DNA from: Psococerastis gibbosa | Taxonomy: Eukaryota > Arthropoda > Insecta > Psocodea > Psocidae | Reading direction: 5' to 3' | Assembly (NCBI GenBank): GCA_963971405.1 | Contig: OZ020491.1 | Location: 22,686,855-22,750,854 of the forward strand | DNA: 64,000 nt | Part shown: piece after piece, positions 55,801 to 64,000 of the stretch | Layout of the letters: each line of letters opens with the position of its first letter | Numbering within the stretch: position 1 is the first letter of the stretch | Translations under genes and position numbers: made by a program | The notes under the pieces: model-generated | What the model was told of the DNA's origin: nothing | The model's database searches: none | What the model saw: only the letters and a program-made list of their open reading frames with translations

Positions 55801-56059
55801 TACGATTTCAAGCCGCGGTCGTGCGGTTACTGTGTCAATGGACAGGGTCAAGCCGGCCTACATTAATGCCAGTACAGACGAACCGTCTCACCAGTCTACG
55901 ATCAACCCCCCGCATCAGCATCCTGCTCAAGATAAACCTCAGGAGAAGGTCTCCTCACCACTTCCTGCCACTGACGTCGTGCCGACATCACCGACTCGCA
56001 CCACTCGCTCAGGTCGTCACGTCCACGTTCCACGACATTTCTCCGACTTCCAGTCTTAG
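52796..56059 (+). CDS. pol: Pol polyprotein (protease, reverse transcriptase, RNase H, integrase)
   Basis: Open from 52796 (no true start; it lies in the -1 frame relative to gag with a 91-base overlap, so a frameshift is the likely route) to TAG 56057-56059, 1087 codons with no break. Counted from 52796: protease IDTGSD with D62; reverse transcriptase with FSKIDL (D304) and YIDD at 365-368; RNase H with VTDAS (D518), YDREL (E559), YTDHKP (D584) and LAADAFSR (D629); integrase zinc region H707/H711 with C741/C744; integrase core D773 (HLDIVG), D832 (TDRG) and E868 (SNGMVE), a DDX35E spacing; and a C-terminal [10 protein letters not shown] segment. All catalytic residues expected are present. 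Length is normal for the family. Shadow frames on the other strand were ignored. Confidence 0.96.
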   Translation: MVFLPPNLWEEGQKVPAAMQISEKRRSQPVKAGPACATTHLLKTSHRLLITDPCTKIRYLIDTGSDICVFPRARLNLPLRRTQLELTAANGTIINTYGTTAQQLDLGLRRSFRWNFIIADVTQPIIGADFLAASNLLVDLQNSKLIDGTTHRKANLCQSPSKQPSVSTLTIPHSTPASLKVIIEEFSDLTRPRQPTDQVKHSTVHYIRTTDGPPVSARPRRLAPDKFIIAKKEFNDMIQTGVCRPSDSPWASPLHLVPKSDHSWRPCGDYRRLNARTIPDAYPVRHIADFSAELRGKTVFSKIDLVKAFTQIPVSNGDIPKTAIITPFGLFEFPFMTFGLRNAAQTFQRFMDNILRDLPWAYSYIDDVLVASSDKQEHESHLRQLFQRFREYGLVINPSKCTLGVGSISFLGYLVSAEGTQALPDRVKALTEYPLPKTFKDLRRFLGMINYYRRFLPNAANEQAPLNTLLSGDKVKGNATIPWTTKLTEAFSSCKHSLARITLLAHPDHTAPIALVTDASDTSIGATVQQRINDHWQPLAFFSQKLKENQRTWSAYDRELLAVHDAIRHFRYLLEARAFVVYTDHKPLTHAFQNPKTSCSPRQMRQMEFVSQFTTDIQYIAGQDNLAADAFSRIEAISTPVSPEQLSSAQKDDRELKELRSSRKTSLILVDVPIPGSDSVLTCDSSQDIQRPFVPKPLRRQLFEHLHSLHHPGIAASANLVAQRYIWPSIRKDCRAWARLCVNCQLSKIHRHTLTAIGTFTQPDRRFQHIHLDIVGPLPPSEGYTYLLTLVDRFTRWPEAAPMVNITAENVARTLISCWISRFGCPETITTDRGRQFESHLFADLARLCGFHHARTTSYHPASNGMVERMHRSLKASIMCHANDKWTEALPLVLLGMRATLKKDLQASPADLVYGEPLRLPGQMLTTPPSNQSPADTLISLRRKFDSLRPTRVKRHGAHQTFIPQDLAKATHVFVRQDHVRASLERPYAGPFPVLSRTDKTVTISSRGRAVTVSMDRVKPAYINASTDEPSHQSTINPPHQHPAQDKPQEKVSSPLPATDVVPTSPTRTTRSGRHVHVPRHFSDFQS

Positions 56060-56070
56060 GAGGGGGGTAA
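56058..56070 (+). promoter_or_regulatory. polypurine tract
   Basis: AGGAGGGGGGTAA immediately before the 3' LTR, overlapping the last bases of the pol stop codon. Confidence 0.85.
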
Positions 56071-56457
56071 TGTGGGGACCACTTAGTCCCACATGTGTAA
56101 TAACCAGTCTGCTTCCAGCTTCACCTTTTTCCCGTTAGATGGCGCTGTTCACATTCAGATAATTCAATATTCCTCAATCTTCCTTTTACGTATTTATTTC
56201 TCTTATTCAATAATATCTTTAATCTACCCTCTGTGTCTCATCAGCTCCTTTAGCTGTGGACACAGAGTTGGTTTTTCTATATGGAAGCAGGCTGGATCAA
56301 ATTCAATATTAATTGTAAGCATGTATCGTTCTCGTCTCACAGCTCATATTGTAACCACTGTGTGTTAAATTACTCTAACTTGAGTCGAAGCACTGCAATA
56401 CAAACCAATTCAAGTCTACACTGCCTATTCAATTGCATCGTCCTTCGACAAGCTACA
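56071..56457 (+). repeat. 3' LTR
   Basis: 387 bp, TGTGGGGACC to AGCTACA. One difference from the 5' LTR was found by eye. The identical open frames in both LTRs are shared sequence, not genes. Confidence 0.95.
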
Positions 56458-56461
56458 AGCT

Positions 56462-56567
56462 CTTTAATAATCGTGATAAGTTGCATTTGAATGATGATGG
56501 AAAGATTGTGTTTTCCGCTTTTCTTAGGAAAGCGGTAGGCTATGCGAAATTCATCCGTCCAACGTAA
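56462..56567 (+). CDS. SGNH domain, C-terminal part of interrupted exon
   Basis: Directly after the gypsy duplication the frame of 49650-50128 resumes with RDKLHLNDDGKIVFSAFL, the Asp/His block, and ends at TAA 56565-56567. Confidence 0.85.
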
Positions 56568-56599
56568 TGCCCACGTTTCAGGCAGTCCCTCCACCAGTG

Positions 56600-57160
56600 G
56601 CGTAGCCAGAATTTATTTCGGGTGGGGGTCTAGTTTTCGTGCAACATCAATGCATAAAGTTTGCCTGCTTCCGATAGGTTTTCGAATGGGGTGCATTGGC
56701 GTAAATAACCAAAATTTCTGGGGGGAGGGGGCATTACGACCCCAAGACTCATCCCCCAGAGAAAAAAAAGATAAATGGGCCCAAATTAGTGAGGTTTTCA
56801 CATATTATACCCTAGAGAACGGGGGGCCCGGGGGTCTCCCCCGGGAGAATTATTTTGAAAAAGAATAAGCTCGAAATAGTGGAATTTACACACTTTCAAA
56901 GCATTTATGTTTATATTTTACATGTTGAGAATATTACAGGTAATAAGAGGGGCCCGGGGGCTATCTCAGTGAATGTTTTTTATAAGATAGGCCTGAAATA
57001 GTTTGTTAGCATAACAGTTTTGAACTTGCAGACCATAAATTTATCATTAAAACTGGAAAATGGGGGACTCTCTCTGGAGAATTTTTTACCGAAATATCTT
57101 AAAGAAGCGGTTTTGCTCATTTTTTGGGGGGGGGGGCTACGCCACTGCCCTCCATCGTCA
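56600..57160. repeat. mixed fragments of the poly-G repeat families
   Basis: 56693-56760 matches the GGCGTAAAT/CCAAAATTTCTGGGG arm. 56775-56860 matches AAATTAGTGAGGTTTT and the GGGGGGCCCGGGGGTCTCCC block. 57125-57137 is a G run. Confidence 0.6.
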
Positions 57161-57337
57161 TTGTCACTCCAGCTACCTCCTAGCGGCCAGGATTTGTACA
57201 GGAGCCTGTCGTTCCAGTTGTGACCGTAAAATCCGAAGTGCAGGAGTTGAAAATGGAATGAATCAACCGCTGTGCAGGAAGTAGGGTTGGAAGGTCGCTA
57301 CACCTACTTCAGCCCTAGCCTGGTGACTCGGCGAACT

Positions 57338-57633
57338 TCAAGGGAATCCCTCGCGAGGTTGCCTCCTTCGCAGCTCGAGCCACAAACCAATATCTCCACT
57401 GTTTCAACCTGGTGGATTCAGCACTGTGTCGAGCCTGTGGAATGGATGAAGAAACTCTTGAGCATATTCTCCTGCAATGGTCCATTCCAAGCAGGGAGAA
57501 GGGCTTACTCGTGACGGCATTGGGAGGAGGAGGAATAGAAAAAATTCTGGGACGGAAGAATCTTTGGGCACTGGTGAATGAATCATCTGGCCATCGGCAT
57601 CACCTGAAGCTGGAACCCAGTAGTAAGAAGTAA
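57338..57633 (+). pseudogene. LINE pol C-terminal fragment
   Basis: Open frame with IPREVASFAARATNQYLHCF, LVDSALCRACGMDEETLEHI and LLQWSIPSREKG. The arrangement tNqYLh-F-LvdS-lCr-CG-eEt-eHiLl-C/W is the C-terminal zinc segment that follows RNase H in I/R1/Jockey-type LINEs (from memory). The upstream reverse transcriptase is absent and the frame ends at TAA 57631-57633. Confidence 0.65.
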
Positions 57634-57736
57634 GAAAATGGCAGTCGTCGGTGCTGACAAGTTGAACTCCATAGTGCAAAGTAAGTATTTTCTAGCAATC
57701 TCAGATAGGGGTGACGATAGTATATTAAGGGTGTAC

Positions 57737-58030
57737 ACCCCGTAGGAAATTGGCAGCCCGAAATAATTAACGAATCATGTTATTTAACATTTGTCTCATT
57801 AAAGTTGTAAAAGACTACTTCATGCATCCTATGATAAGATATAGTATTTCTAATATTTTAAATTGTAGCTTTTTCATCGACATGATAATATTTTGTAAAA
57901 AATAACCTTATTATATGATGCATAAAGTAGACTTCTACAACTGAAATGAGCCAAATCTTTAATAACTTGCTTAGTTAATTAAATAAAAAGTTTTAAATTT
58001 CGGGCTGACAATTTCCTATGGGCTCTTTAA
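57737..58030. mobile_element. foldback MITE, copy 1
   Basis: Left CCGTAGGAAATTGGCAGCCC and right GGGCTGACAATTTCCTATGG are inverse ends, with further inverse blocks (ACTACTTCATGCATC against GATGCATAAAGTAGAC) toward the centre. About 290 bp, non-coding. Confidence 0.75.
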
Positions 58031-58490
58031 CTAATCTGCTATTTTTCCTTTCCTATGTGTAGACCTACGCTATTATAACGAAAGCATTGGCATTTCGAGT
58101 ACCTATTCGACAGATTTACATGCTGCTTTTACGGTTCCAGAAACAGGAAAAGTGACACTATCTATGTTGTTAGATTTGTGGAAATATCCTTGTGTAACGG
58201 ACTGGTGCGAGTTTACCCAAATATGCTTTCAATTTTATTAATTAGTGTAGGTAATGTCAAATTTCCATGGTCAGTAATTGTACCATGGCTGCCTACTCAT
58301 GTTCCGATCAATTAGTAACCTATAATGGAAATTAATATATAAATGATCAATTACGGTACCTACAGTATATGAAGTGGCAAGGTATTAAGATGCACAGGTC
58401 TCTACACACCATGTGATCGGAGAAAGGAGAAGCATCGTTACTTTTTCTTCTTCATATTTGTGCGGGTAGTTTGGCTTATCATATCATTTG
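58031..58490. other. no feature recognised
   Basis: AT-rich spacer. Confidence 0.45.
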
Positions 58491-58496
58491 AACTTT

Positions 58497-58890
58497 CAGG
58501 AGATGTCATGTCAGCGATTTATTAAGAGAATCTAGTTCGGGATGAACATGCATGCCGCCTTGATAAGGAGGAGAAAGATAGACGTGATGCTGGAAGAAGA
58601 AGACATTGTTCGCTATGCAAAAGCCTGAAGGATTCGGTTTATTGGCGGCGAATGGCTCATCACCGAGCAAGGGAAGGCTCGCAACCGATGATGAGTATAG
58701 GTGGAACCTGCACAAGATGTCAGTCTCGACTTTCCAGAAGAAGAGCAAGGACGAGAATGTATTCCTATTTCCACATAACAATCTATTTCGACGTGTTGAT
58801 ACATTACATTTCGGGCTATTCACGTTATCACAAATAATTTGTAGATGGATTTTGTATGGACTGAGTTCAATTTAGTAATAAAAAGAAATG
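58497..58890 (+). other. candidate terminal exon region
   Basis: A TTGAACTTTCAG acceptor-like site at 58499 precedes about 380 bp of balanced composition with several overlapping open frames. One frame reads MQKPEGFGLLAANGSSPSKG and ends at 58875, another MNMHAALIRRRKIDVMLEEE. An AATAAA is at 58877-58882. No family is recognised and the correct frame cannot be chosen. Confidence 0.25.
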
Positions 58891-58899
58891 TATATTTCT

Positions 58900-59910
58900 T
58901 AATAAGTATAATGTGTGTTGGTCATTGAGTATTTCTTAATTTTGTATTTAATATGTTAGGTACGGCTTAGTGTGGAACTATGAAAAAAAAAATAGTTTGT
59001 TTAAAATAAGGTGAATACTAACAACGTTGTCAGAGTACATACCAGAGTAGTCATTAAAAATCAATTATATAATACAAAATAGGTCAATATAATATTAAAT
59101 AGGAAGGGAGCGCGAGCCGGGCCGGCCGGGGCCCCGGCCACACAAAATTTGAAAAAAGGAGCGAATGATTCTGACGCGGGAGGGCCAACATTACTATTTT
59201 TTTTTTTTTGCAGTTGGCAGTCTTTCCCTAACAAAATATTACCATTGAGTTAACGTTGTTACATATTTTGTTGTTCTGTGGTTTTGATTTGCCAAAAACA
59301 CCAAAAATATTTTGTCTGGAAAAAAATATGCAGCTTAAAACTGTTCTTTTAATTGGACTAAGATATTACGTTTAATTACAATACATAATAAATTTGATTG
59401 ATGTATGATTAAGTAGTAGGCCTATCTTTTATTTATGATTAGGGAAAATTAATTCAAAAATAATTCTACACTGGACACAATGAGTATTTGAAAAGCAAGT
59501 TTACACTATATAGAATAGACATTCGGATGATTTACTGTTTTTCAATTTCGAAATTATGGTCATCCTAGCCATAATACAGGGGTTTTCCAGTAGTGAACCA
59601 TGGCCCCCTGCCGTGGGCTTCCTCCACGGGGCCATTGGGTGTGCCATGTGAAAAAATAAGTTATTACTTTTATGAAGAAGCAGGTTGAAAATAATGCCAA
59701 GCTTCGAGTTTCTATGAAGTGAAATAAACAAAAAATTTTGATACATTATAACTTGGCTCTTATCTTCATTGCAATAAAACGTACTAATCACCTTATATAA
59801 ATGCATATATTGATCACCCCCCCCCCCCCCCCTATGCGAGTATATGGAGAGCCAATGCAACTTTGAACATTTTTTTCAGGAGCCTCCGAAAATATTTCTT
59901 GAGAACCCCT
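58900..59910. other. no gene; poly-C repeat piece
   Basis: AT-rich, with a GC patch at 59108-59145 and a 15-C run at 59816. No element ends resolved. Confidence 0.4.
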
Positions 59911-59914
59911 GTTG

Positions 59915-60190
59915 TTGAGGACTACTTCGTGCATCATATAATCGGTTTTTTTACTTTTCAGTTTTGTAGTTTTTTTCCGAAAAATCCCTGGTTTATTTGA
60001 AAGAACTAGCCTAAGGTACCAAAATTTTAATGTGTCCTACTATATATATGATGCATGAAGTACTCTTCTACAGTTCTACAACTTACATGAGCCAAATCTT
60101 TAATTAGGCTAGGCCTACTTGCTTTGTTAATTAATTAAAAAATAAAAAGTTGAAGCACATTTTGGGATGCTAATTGTCTACGTAGCATGT
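59915..60190. mobile_element. foldback MITE, copy 2 (divergent)
   Basis: Shares GACTACTTCGTGCATCATAT, ACATGAGCCAAATCTTTAAT and GTTAATTAATTAAAAAATAA with 57737-58030 in the same order. The outer ends are more decayed. Confidence 0.6.
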
Positions 60191-62055
60191 CCTCTCAACC
60201 AAAAACCATAGGAGGGCCCGACATGGGCCATCTTTATGTATTTGGAGGCACTCCAATCAAGGCCTGAGGCATGCAGGAGTGAAGGGGTGGGACGACTGAT
60301 CCTATATAAGTATATAGCTTAAATTGTTTCTTGTCAACAAGATTGTACATCTAGTGACACGCTTGACGTTACGTTGTGTTTGAGAAATTAGGAAACCCGC
60401 TAATTAGGGTCTATTTGTTCAAAAATATTCCACAGGGGGAAATCCAGGGCCCCCATGTTTGTAGCTTTATTAATTAAAATAAGTCTTATTCTGTAAACCC
60501 AAAGGAAATTTGCAGTCAAAATGAGTAAAACCTCACTATTTCACACCTATATTTTCAAAATACTTCCCCTCCTGTTTTGAGCAATACCGGGGATAGGTGG
60601 CTCTAAGGCGCCTTAATTTAAAAGCTGCGTGCATGTACATCCACGTGGTTGCATGCACGCAGCATTTTCCACCATAAAATAGGCTGCACAAAAACTAAAA
60701 AACTATAACTATATATATATAAATATAAACTATATATATAAACTATAAAAACTGCTAGGTATCCCTAATTTATTTACCTTTTATTTAAGAGAAATCAAGA
60801 TTATGACCAAGTTTGGGACCAGATGAGAATTTTAACGACCAACTGCTGAGCCTCAACCACGCCAGGGAGAGGGCAAATGAACTATATATTTATAAATTGG
60901 TTCAGGCTCGTTAACTGGTAAGTGACGAGGGTAACAAAAAACAAGTCTTCAGGTGGGGCCTAATCTAAACTGTATTTCATAATAAAAAGCTTTGGCGATA
61001 AGTCCGAAAATTTTACATTAAGGATTAACTTGGTAATTAAGTAATTAACGCGGTCACGTTTATATTCGTTAGTTGCCAGTATAATGTTCCTTAAAGTAGG
61101 TTTACGTTCAGTATACGTCCTTATTATCAAAGACATTGAGCAATTGAGTGACCCTATCACAAAATCATAACTCTGATTTTCTGTTTGCAGGCAACATTTT
61201 CAACAAGAAATGTATAATCACACTAATTCGTCGGAGGTTTTACTTTCACTTCACTTTTACGCCGAACAGAATATGGAAGCCAAAACTTTGATAAAACGTT
61301 AAGCATGGTGAGTAGATAGGCTCCGTAGGCTTGTTGAAACTTCATTTGGGAGAGATGAGACATTCGAGTGCCAAAAATATTTTGTGGATTTCGATAAAAT
61401 TTGGCGTGTAGATTCATAAAAATGGCCTTGGAACCTTTAATTTTTATTTTGGGCCAACTCAATTTTGGGGGGTTTTATTCTTAAAAAACTCCCAAAAGGC
61501 GCATAAAAAATTATTTCTCAAAACGGTATAGGTGTTAAATTGAGTAACAAAACCAACCAGGGTGCTTTGCCAAACCAATATTTAGTTTTGTGCAAAAAAT
61601 TATTTTTTGAAGAAATTAGGGAAAATTCACAGTGAAATACATTGCTATTATTAATGTGTGGCAAGGTATTGGTCTGCCCGATCTAGAAATATGCAATGCC
61701 ATTGATTAATTTAGTGCTTTGGGATAGGGGATTTACAAGGCCATAGCCAGACCGGGGTCCAGGACACCCCCCCCCCCTTCCCCAAATGTTTGCAGCATAC
61801 ACTAGATGGAATGGAGATTTAAGGATTTTTCAATATATTTACATAAGTTACCTCACCTTCGGTGACGTCAAATTGACCCCCCCCCCCCAAGGGATCCGAA
61901 ATTTAACCATAGGAAAATTATTGAATTTACTCATTTTCTCAATCTACTAATTGATAAATTGGAAAGCATGTTCGAGTAAACTCGGACCGGTTCGTGCATT
62001 TGGGTCAACAATAGACTCCCCCATATTTACTGTATTATTATTATTATTATTATTT
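60191..62055. other. unassigned DNA with one strong hairpin and poly-C runs
   Basis: GCTGCGTGCATG (60624-60635) pairs perfectly with CATGCACGCAGC (60652-60663). Poly-C runs lie at about 61769 and 61880. AT dinucleotide-rich tracts near 60710-60745. No ORF of interest. Confidence 0.45.
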
Positions 62056-62064
62056 GTTTTTCAG

Positions 62065-62141
62065 AGAACGTCGTTGACAAAAGTAACCGCAGTGCCAATG
62101 AACTTCTAAGACTATTGTTGGATTGGAAATTTGTTCCATAA
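62065..62141 (+). CDS. candidate exon (terminal), unassigned
   Basis: After the acceptor TTGTTTTTCAG two bases and 24 open codons end in TAA. They encode NVVDKSNRSANELLRLLLDW and KFVP. Codon content looks coding, but no upstream exon was found. Confidence 0.28.
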
Positions 62142-62660
62142 TTTTGCTTATCCGGGCGGATCACAGGTTAAGCACCATTAAAAGCCTCATGGCTAAATGA
62201 TGCTTTACGGTAAGCTCATATTCTTAAATGCCGTAAATAATTATACATATTAATGAAACTATTACTACACGTAGACGGATTATTAGGTATCTACGTAGTT
62301 ACTCTAGTGAATTTCGTCTGCAATAATATGATTATGCAACCGCACACACGCTTACCCAACCATTATTCTATCTAATTAATTAATGATCTTGAAGCATGTT
62401 TATTATTCACAGCCAAGTATAATGCCTTTAATATTATAAATGTATGCTCATGGAAAAGCGATTAAGAAAAAAATAAGAGTATTTGTAGCCTTAGGCATAC
62501 GAGTAACTACCTACTGCAAAGTATGAACCTTATGATCCTGCCACCATGTCCTCTTGTATCAATAATAAAAAGAGATTTGTCCGTACGGTAAGGTAAATAA
62601 TGATCATGAGTTCAATACTCAACAATAATAATAACTTATTCACCATAAATTTCGTTTCAG

Positions 62661-62756
62661 ATGTCATTGTATGGTCAAGCCATGAAGCCTCGGACGAACC
62701 CAATTAAACATCACTTCTTCAAATACTCCGCGGTGAAGGAAACCCTGAACCATTGA
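62661..62756 (+). CDS. candidate exon, unassigned
   Basis: The acceptor TTTCGTTTCAG is directly followed by ATG and 31 codons ending in TGA: MSLYGQAMKPRTNPIKHHFF, KYSAVKETLNH. It could be a terminal exon or a short first exon. The KPRTNPIKHHFFKY stretch is faintly like the start of BED fingers. No splice partner was found. Confidence 0.28.
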   Translation: MSLYGQAMKPRTNPIKHHFFKYSAVKETLNH

Positions 62757-62928
62757 AGGCACAGGAAACACCTAAAATAGTCAGACCACCGATGACCCTT
62801 AACTATTATATCAGTTGTCATATTTTCAATGTCACATAAATGCTGGACTGCCTCCTAGTTACTGCGCAAGTCTCAGGACTTCGTCCAATTGGCTCTACCC
62901 CTCGAACGAGGAAGGTGTACAACTGACA

Positions 62929-63502
62929 AGTTCCAGAATTTAAAAATGTAGCATAAAAGTAAAACCTCCAGCACTCATTTTTTATGAATAGCTTTTCATG
63001 GTCCTTAAACGTTATTATAAGCCTAAATCGAACCAGTATGTACTGGATTTTGATCATAGCTTACCTACCAATAGGGTTTTTTTTAGGAAAAGGTCATCGC
63101 AGCCCCCTCCGAAATAAAATTCTGGCTAAGGGCCTGCTGTATGGTACAGCAGACATTGTACCTTATAGCACTAGTTAGACAGTAGGTACCAAAGATGGAA
63201 AATGGTAGGTAGGTTAGGTACAAAATAGTGGGCTATTTATTCGATTTCCAACCATAAGGCACGACATATAATACAATTCAGTAGATTCTCGATTTCGTCA
63301 TGGAAAATAGTCAAAACAGTAACTAGTTAAGTTAGCTGTTATAATTAATAATACCAAACACTTAATCGTTTGATAAATTCAAAGTTCCAAAATTTAAAAA
63401 TATAGCCTAAATGTAAAACCTATAGGTAGCCTAGGCATGCTATGATCAAAATCCAGCACATACTGATTGCATTTAGGCTTATTGTAACGTTTAAGGACCA
63501 TG
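62929..63502. repeat. mixed direct and inverted repeat
   Basis: 62997-63060 and 63439-63502 are inverse copies over 64 bp (catGGTCCTTAAACGTTA; TGGATTTTGATCATAGC). 62929-62968 and 63383-63421 (AGTTCC-AATTTAAAAAT-TAGC) are direct copies. The inverted right arm ends exactly where LINE coding sequence begins. Confidence 0.7.
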
Positions 63503-63504
63503 AC

Positions 63505-64000
63505 AATAAATTAATCAACGTAAATGACCAGCCCGATATTGCAGCTAATGCGTTCAATGAATACTTCGTGGAAATTGGCCACAACATTGCACAAAAAATA
63601 AAGACTAATAAGGGACAAAATCACGACACACCAACATACATACCACTGAGTCACAGCACAATCTTTCTCACACCAGCAACACACATCGAAGTAGAACAAA
63701 CAATAAAAAAACTAAAAAATAAAAAAAGTACAGGCATTGATAGTATATCTATCGCGACTATAAAAGCAACCGCAGAGAATATAAGTAAAGCTATTGCACA
63801 CTTAATAAATACAACTTTTACAACGGGGATATTCCCAGATGCGTTGAAAGTTTCTATAGTAATACCTTGCTACAAAGCGGGCGCTAATGAACGATCCGAA
63901 GTAAACAACTATCGACCGATTTCATTGCTGTCTAATGTCAGCAAAATATTTGAGAAAATTATGTACTCTAGAATCTACAACTTTATCGAACAATACAATG
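63505..64000 (+). CDS. LINE reverse transcriptase, partial, runs off the window
   Basis: 165 codons open to the last base: ANAFNEYFVEIGHNIAQKI, then LKNKKSTGIDSISIATIKAT, FTTGIFPDALKVSIVIPCYK and NNYRPISLLSNVSKIFEKIM. This is the N-terminal part (fingers) of a Jockey/CR1-like reverse transcriptase. The catalytic YADD would lie beyond the window. The 5' side is truncated at the inverted repeat at 63502, and no start codon is assignable. Confidence 0.85.

Larger units (their letters stand above)
50129..56457 (+). mobile_element. full-length CsRn1-like gypsy LTR retrotransposon
   Basis: Seen: two 387-bp LTRs (the 5' one interrupted), TGTGGGG at the start and AGCTACA at the end, a 4-bp duplication AGCT at 50125-50128 and 56458-56461, a primer site for tRNA-Trp directly after the 5' LTR, gag, pol and a purine tract before the 3' LTR. 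Only one base difference between the LTRs was found by eye (A/T at the TTCAAGTCAAC site). Known: 4-bp duplication, Trp primer site and a Gag of the PPFW...[11 protein letters not shown] type characterise the CsRn1/Kabuki branch of Metaviridae. Only 11 bases separate the pol stop from the 3' LTR, so there is no envelope gene. Inference: inserted recently and possibly still able to move, apart from the interrupted 5' LTR. Confidence 0.96.
42454..56567 (+). pseudogene. SGNH/GDSL-hydrolase-like gene, split by a gypsy element
   Basis: Seen: coding pieces 42454-42476, 47780-47810, 49131-49187, 49650-50128 and 56462-56567 join in one frame: 696 bases, 232 codons with stop. The last two pieces were one exon until the gypsy element (50129-56457 plus its 4-bp duplication) inserted. 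Family motifs: block I VVGDSMVRG with the nucleophile Ser; a Gly-containing WSGAKLNRL; block III VHFGTNNIG with the oxyanion Asn; and, beyond the insertion, block V RDKLHLNDDGK with the Asp-x-x-His pair. The insertion thus separates the catalytic Ser from Asp/His. SGNH proteins act on esters, but similar domains also sit in transposon proteins, so substrate and status (host gene or element-derived) are open. The first exon is the weakest call. The existing transcript would need to splice out the element to be functional. Confidence 0.6.

Noticed and set aside
56060-56070. Envelope gene (errantivirus) in the gypsy element
   Set aside because: Only 11 bases lie between the pol stop and the 3' LTR; no env frame exists.

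Overview
The window looks like intergenic and intronic DNA of a repeat-rich invertebrate animal. The genes are spliced with GT-AG introns, there are no bacterial-style operons, and AT-rich DNA is studded with transposable elements and G/C homopolymer runs. The CsRn1/Kabuki-type LTR element and several dispersed repeats would suit an arthropod, but the sequence alone does not fix the species.

Left part (1-10.1 kb, minus strand). The left edge holds a three-exon gene for a Mutator-like transposase-domain protein (exons 4104-4153, 3528-3730, 1-570). It runs off the window and carries one in-frame stop. About 155 bp upstream of its start lies a complete 5.8-kb hAT DNA transposon (4316-10111). That element has CAGTGTT-type inverted ends, a perfect 8-bp target duplication, an intact three-exon transposase gene of 699 codons and a 155-bp tandem array just after its stop codon.

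Middle (10-29 kb). This stretch holds a hAT-derived coding fragment, a higher-order tandem repeat (17.1-17.8 kb), small hAT-type MITEs with 8-bp duplications, and a dispersed repeat built from a roughly 15-bp CATCGCC motif (20.5 and 41.7 kb, inverted). It also holds a very fresh 5'-truncated RTE-like LINE with a 15-bp target duplication (20995-23155), a decayed LINE tail (25.3-25.8 kb) and a non-autonomous hAT-like element (28.0-28.9 kb).

Right-middle (29-57 kb). Two spliced genes appear to overlap on opposite strands. The minus-strand one is a four-exon gene for an unrecognised 89-residue protein (47297 down to 29146). The plus-strand one encodes an SGNH/GDSL-hydrolase-like protein (exons from 42454 to 56567). 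The last SGNH exon is split by a nearly new CsRn1-like gypsy retrotransposon (50129-56457, 4-bp target duplication, one difference seen between the LTRs). The 5' LTR of that element contains a still younger 1.07-kb insertion. The introns are filled with one dispersed repeat family (32.5-37.7 and 42.8-43.3 kb), foldback elements and older repeats.

Right end (57-64 kb). Here are a LINE C-terminal fragment, two copies of a foldback MITE, a few candidate exons, a mixed direct/inverted repeat and the start of another LINE reverse transcriptase that continues past the window.

The most informative features are the datable nesting (SGNH exon, then gypsy, then 1.07-kb insertion), the apparently intact hAT transposon, and the small spliced gene that only appears when introns are joined.
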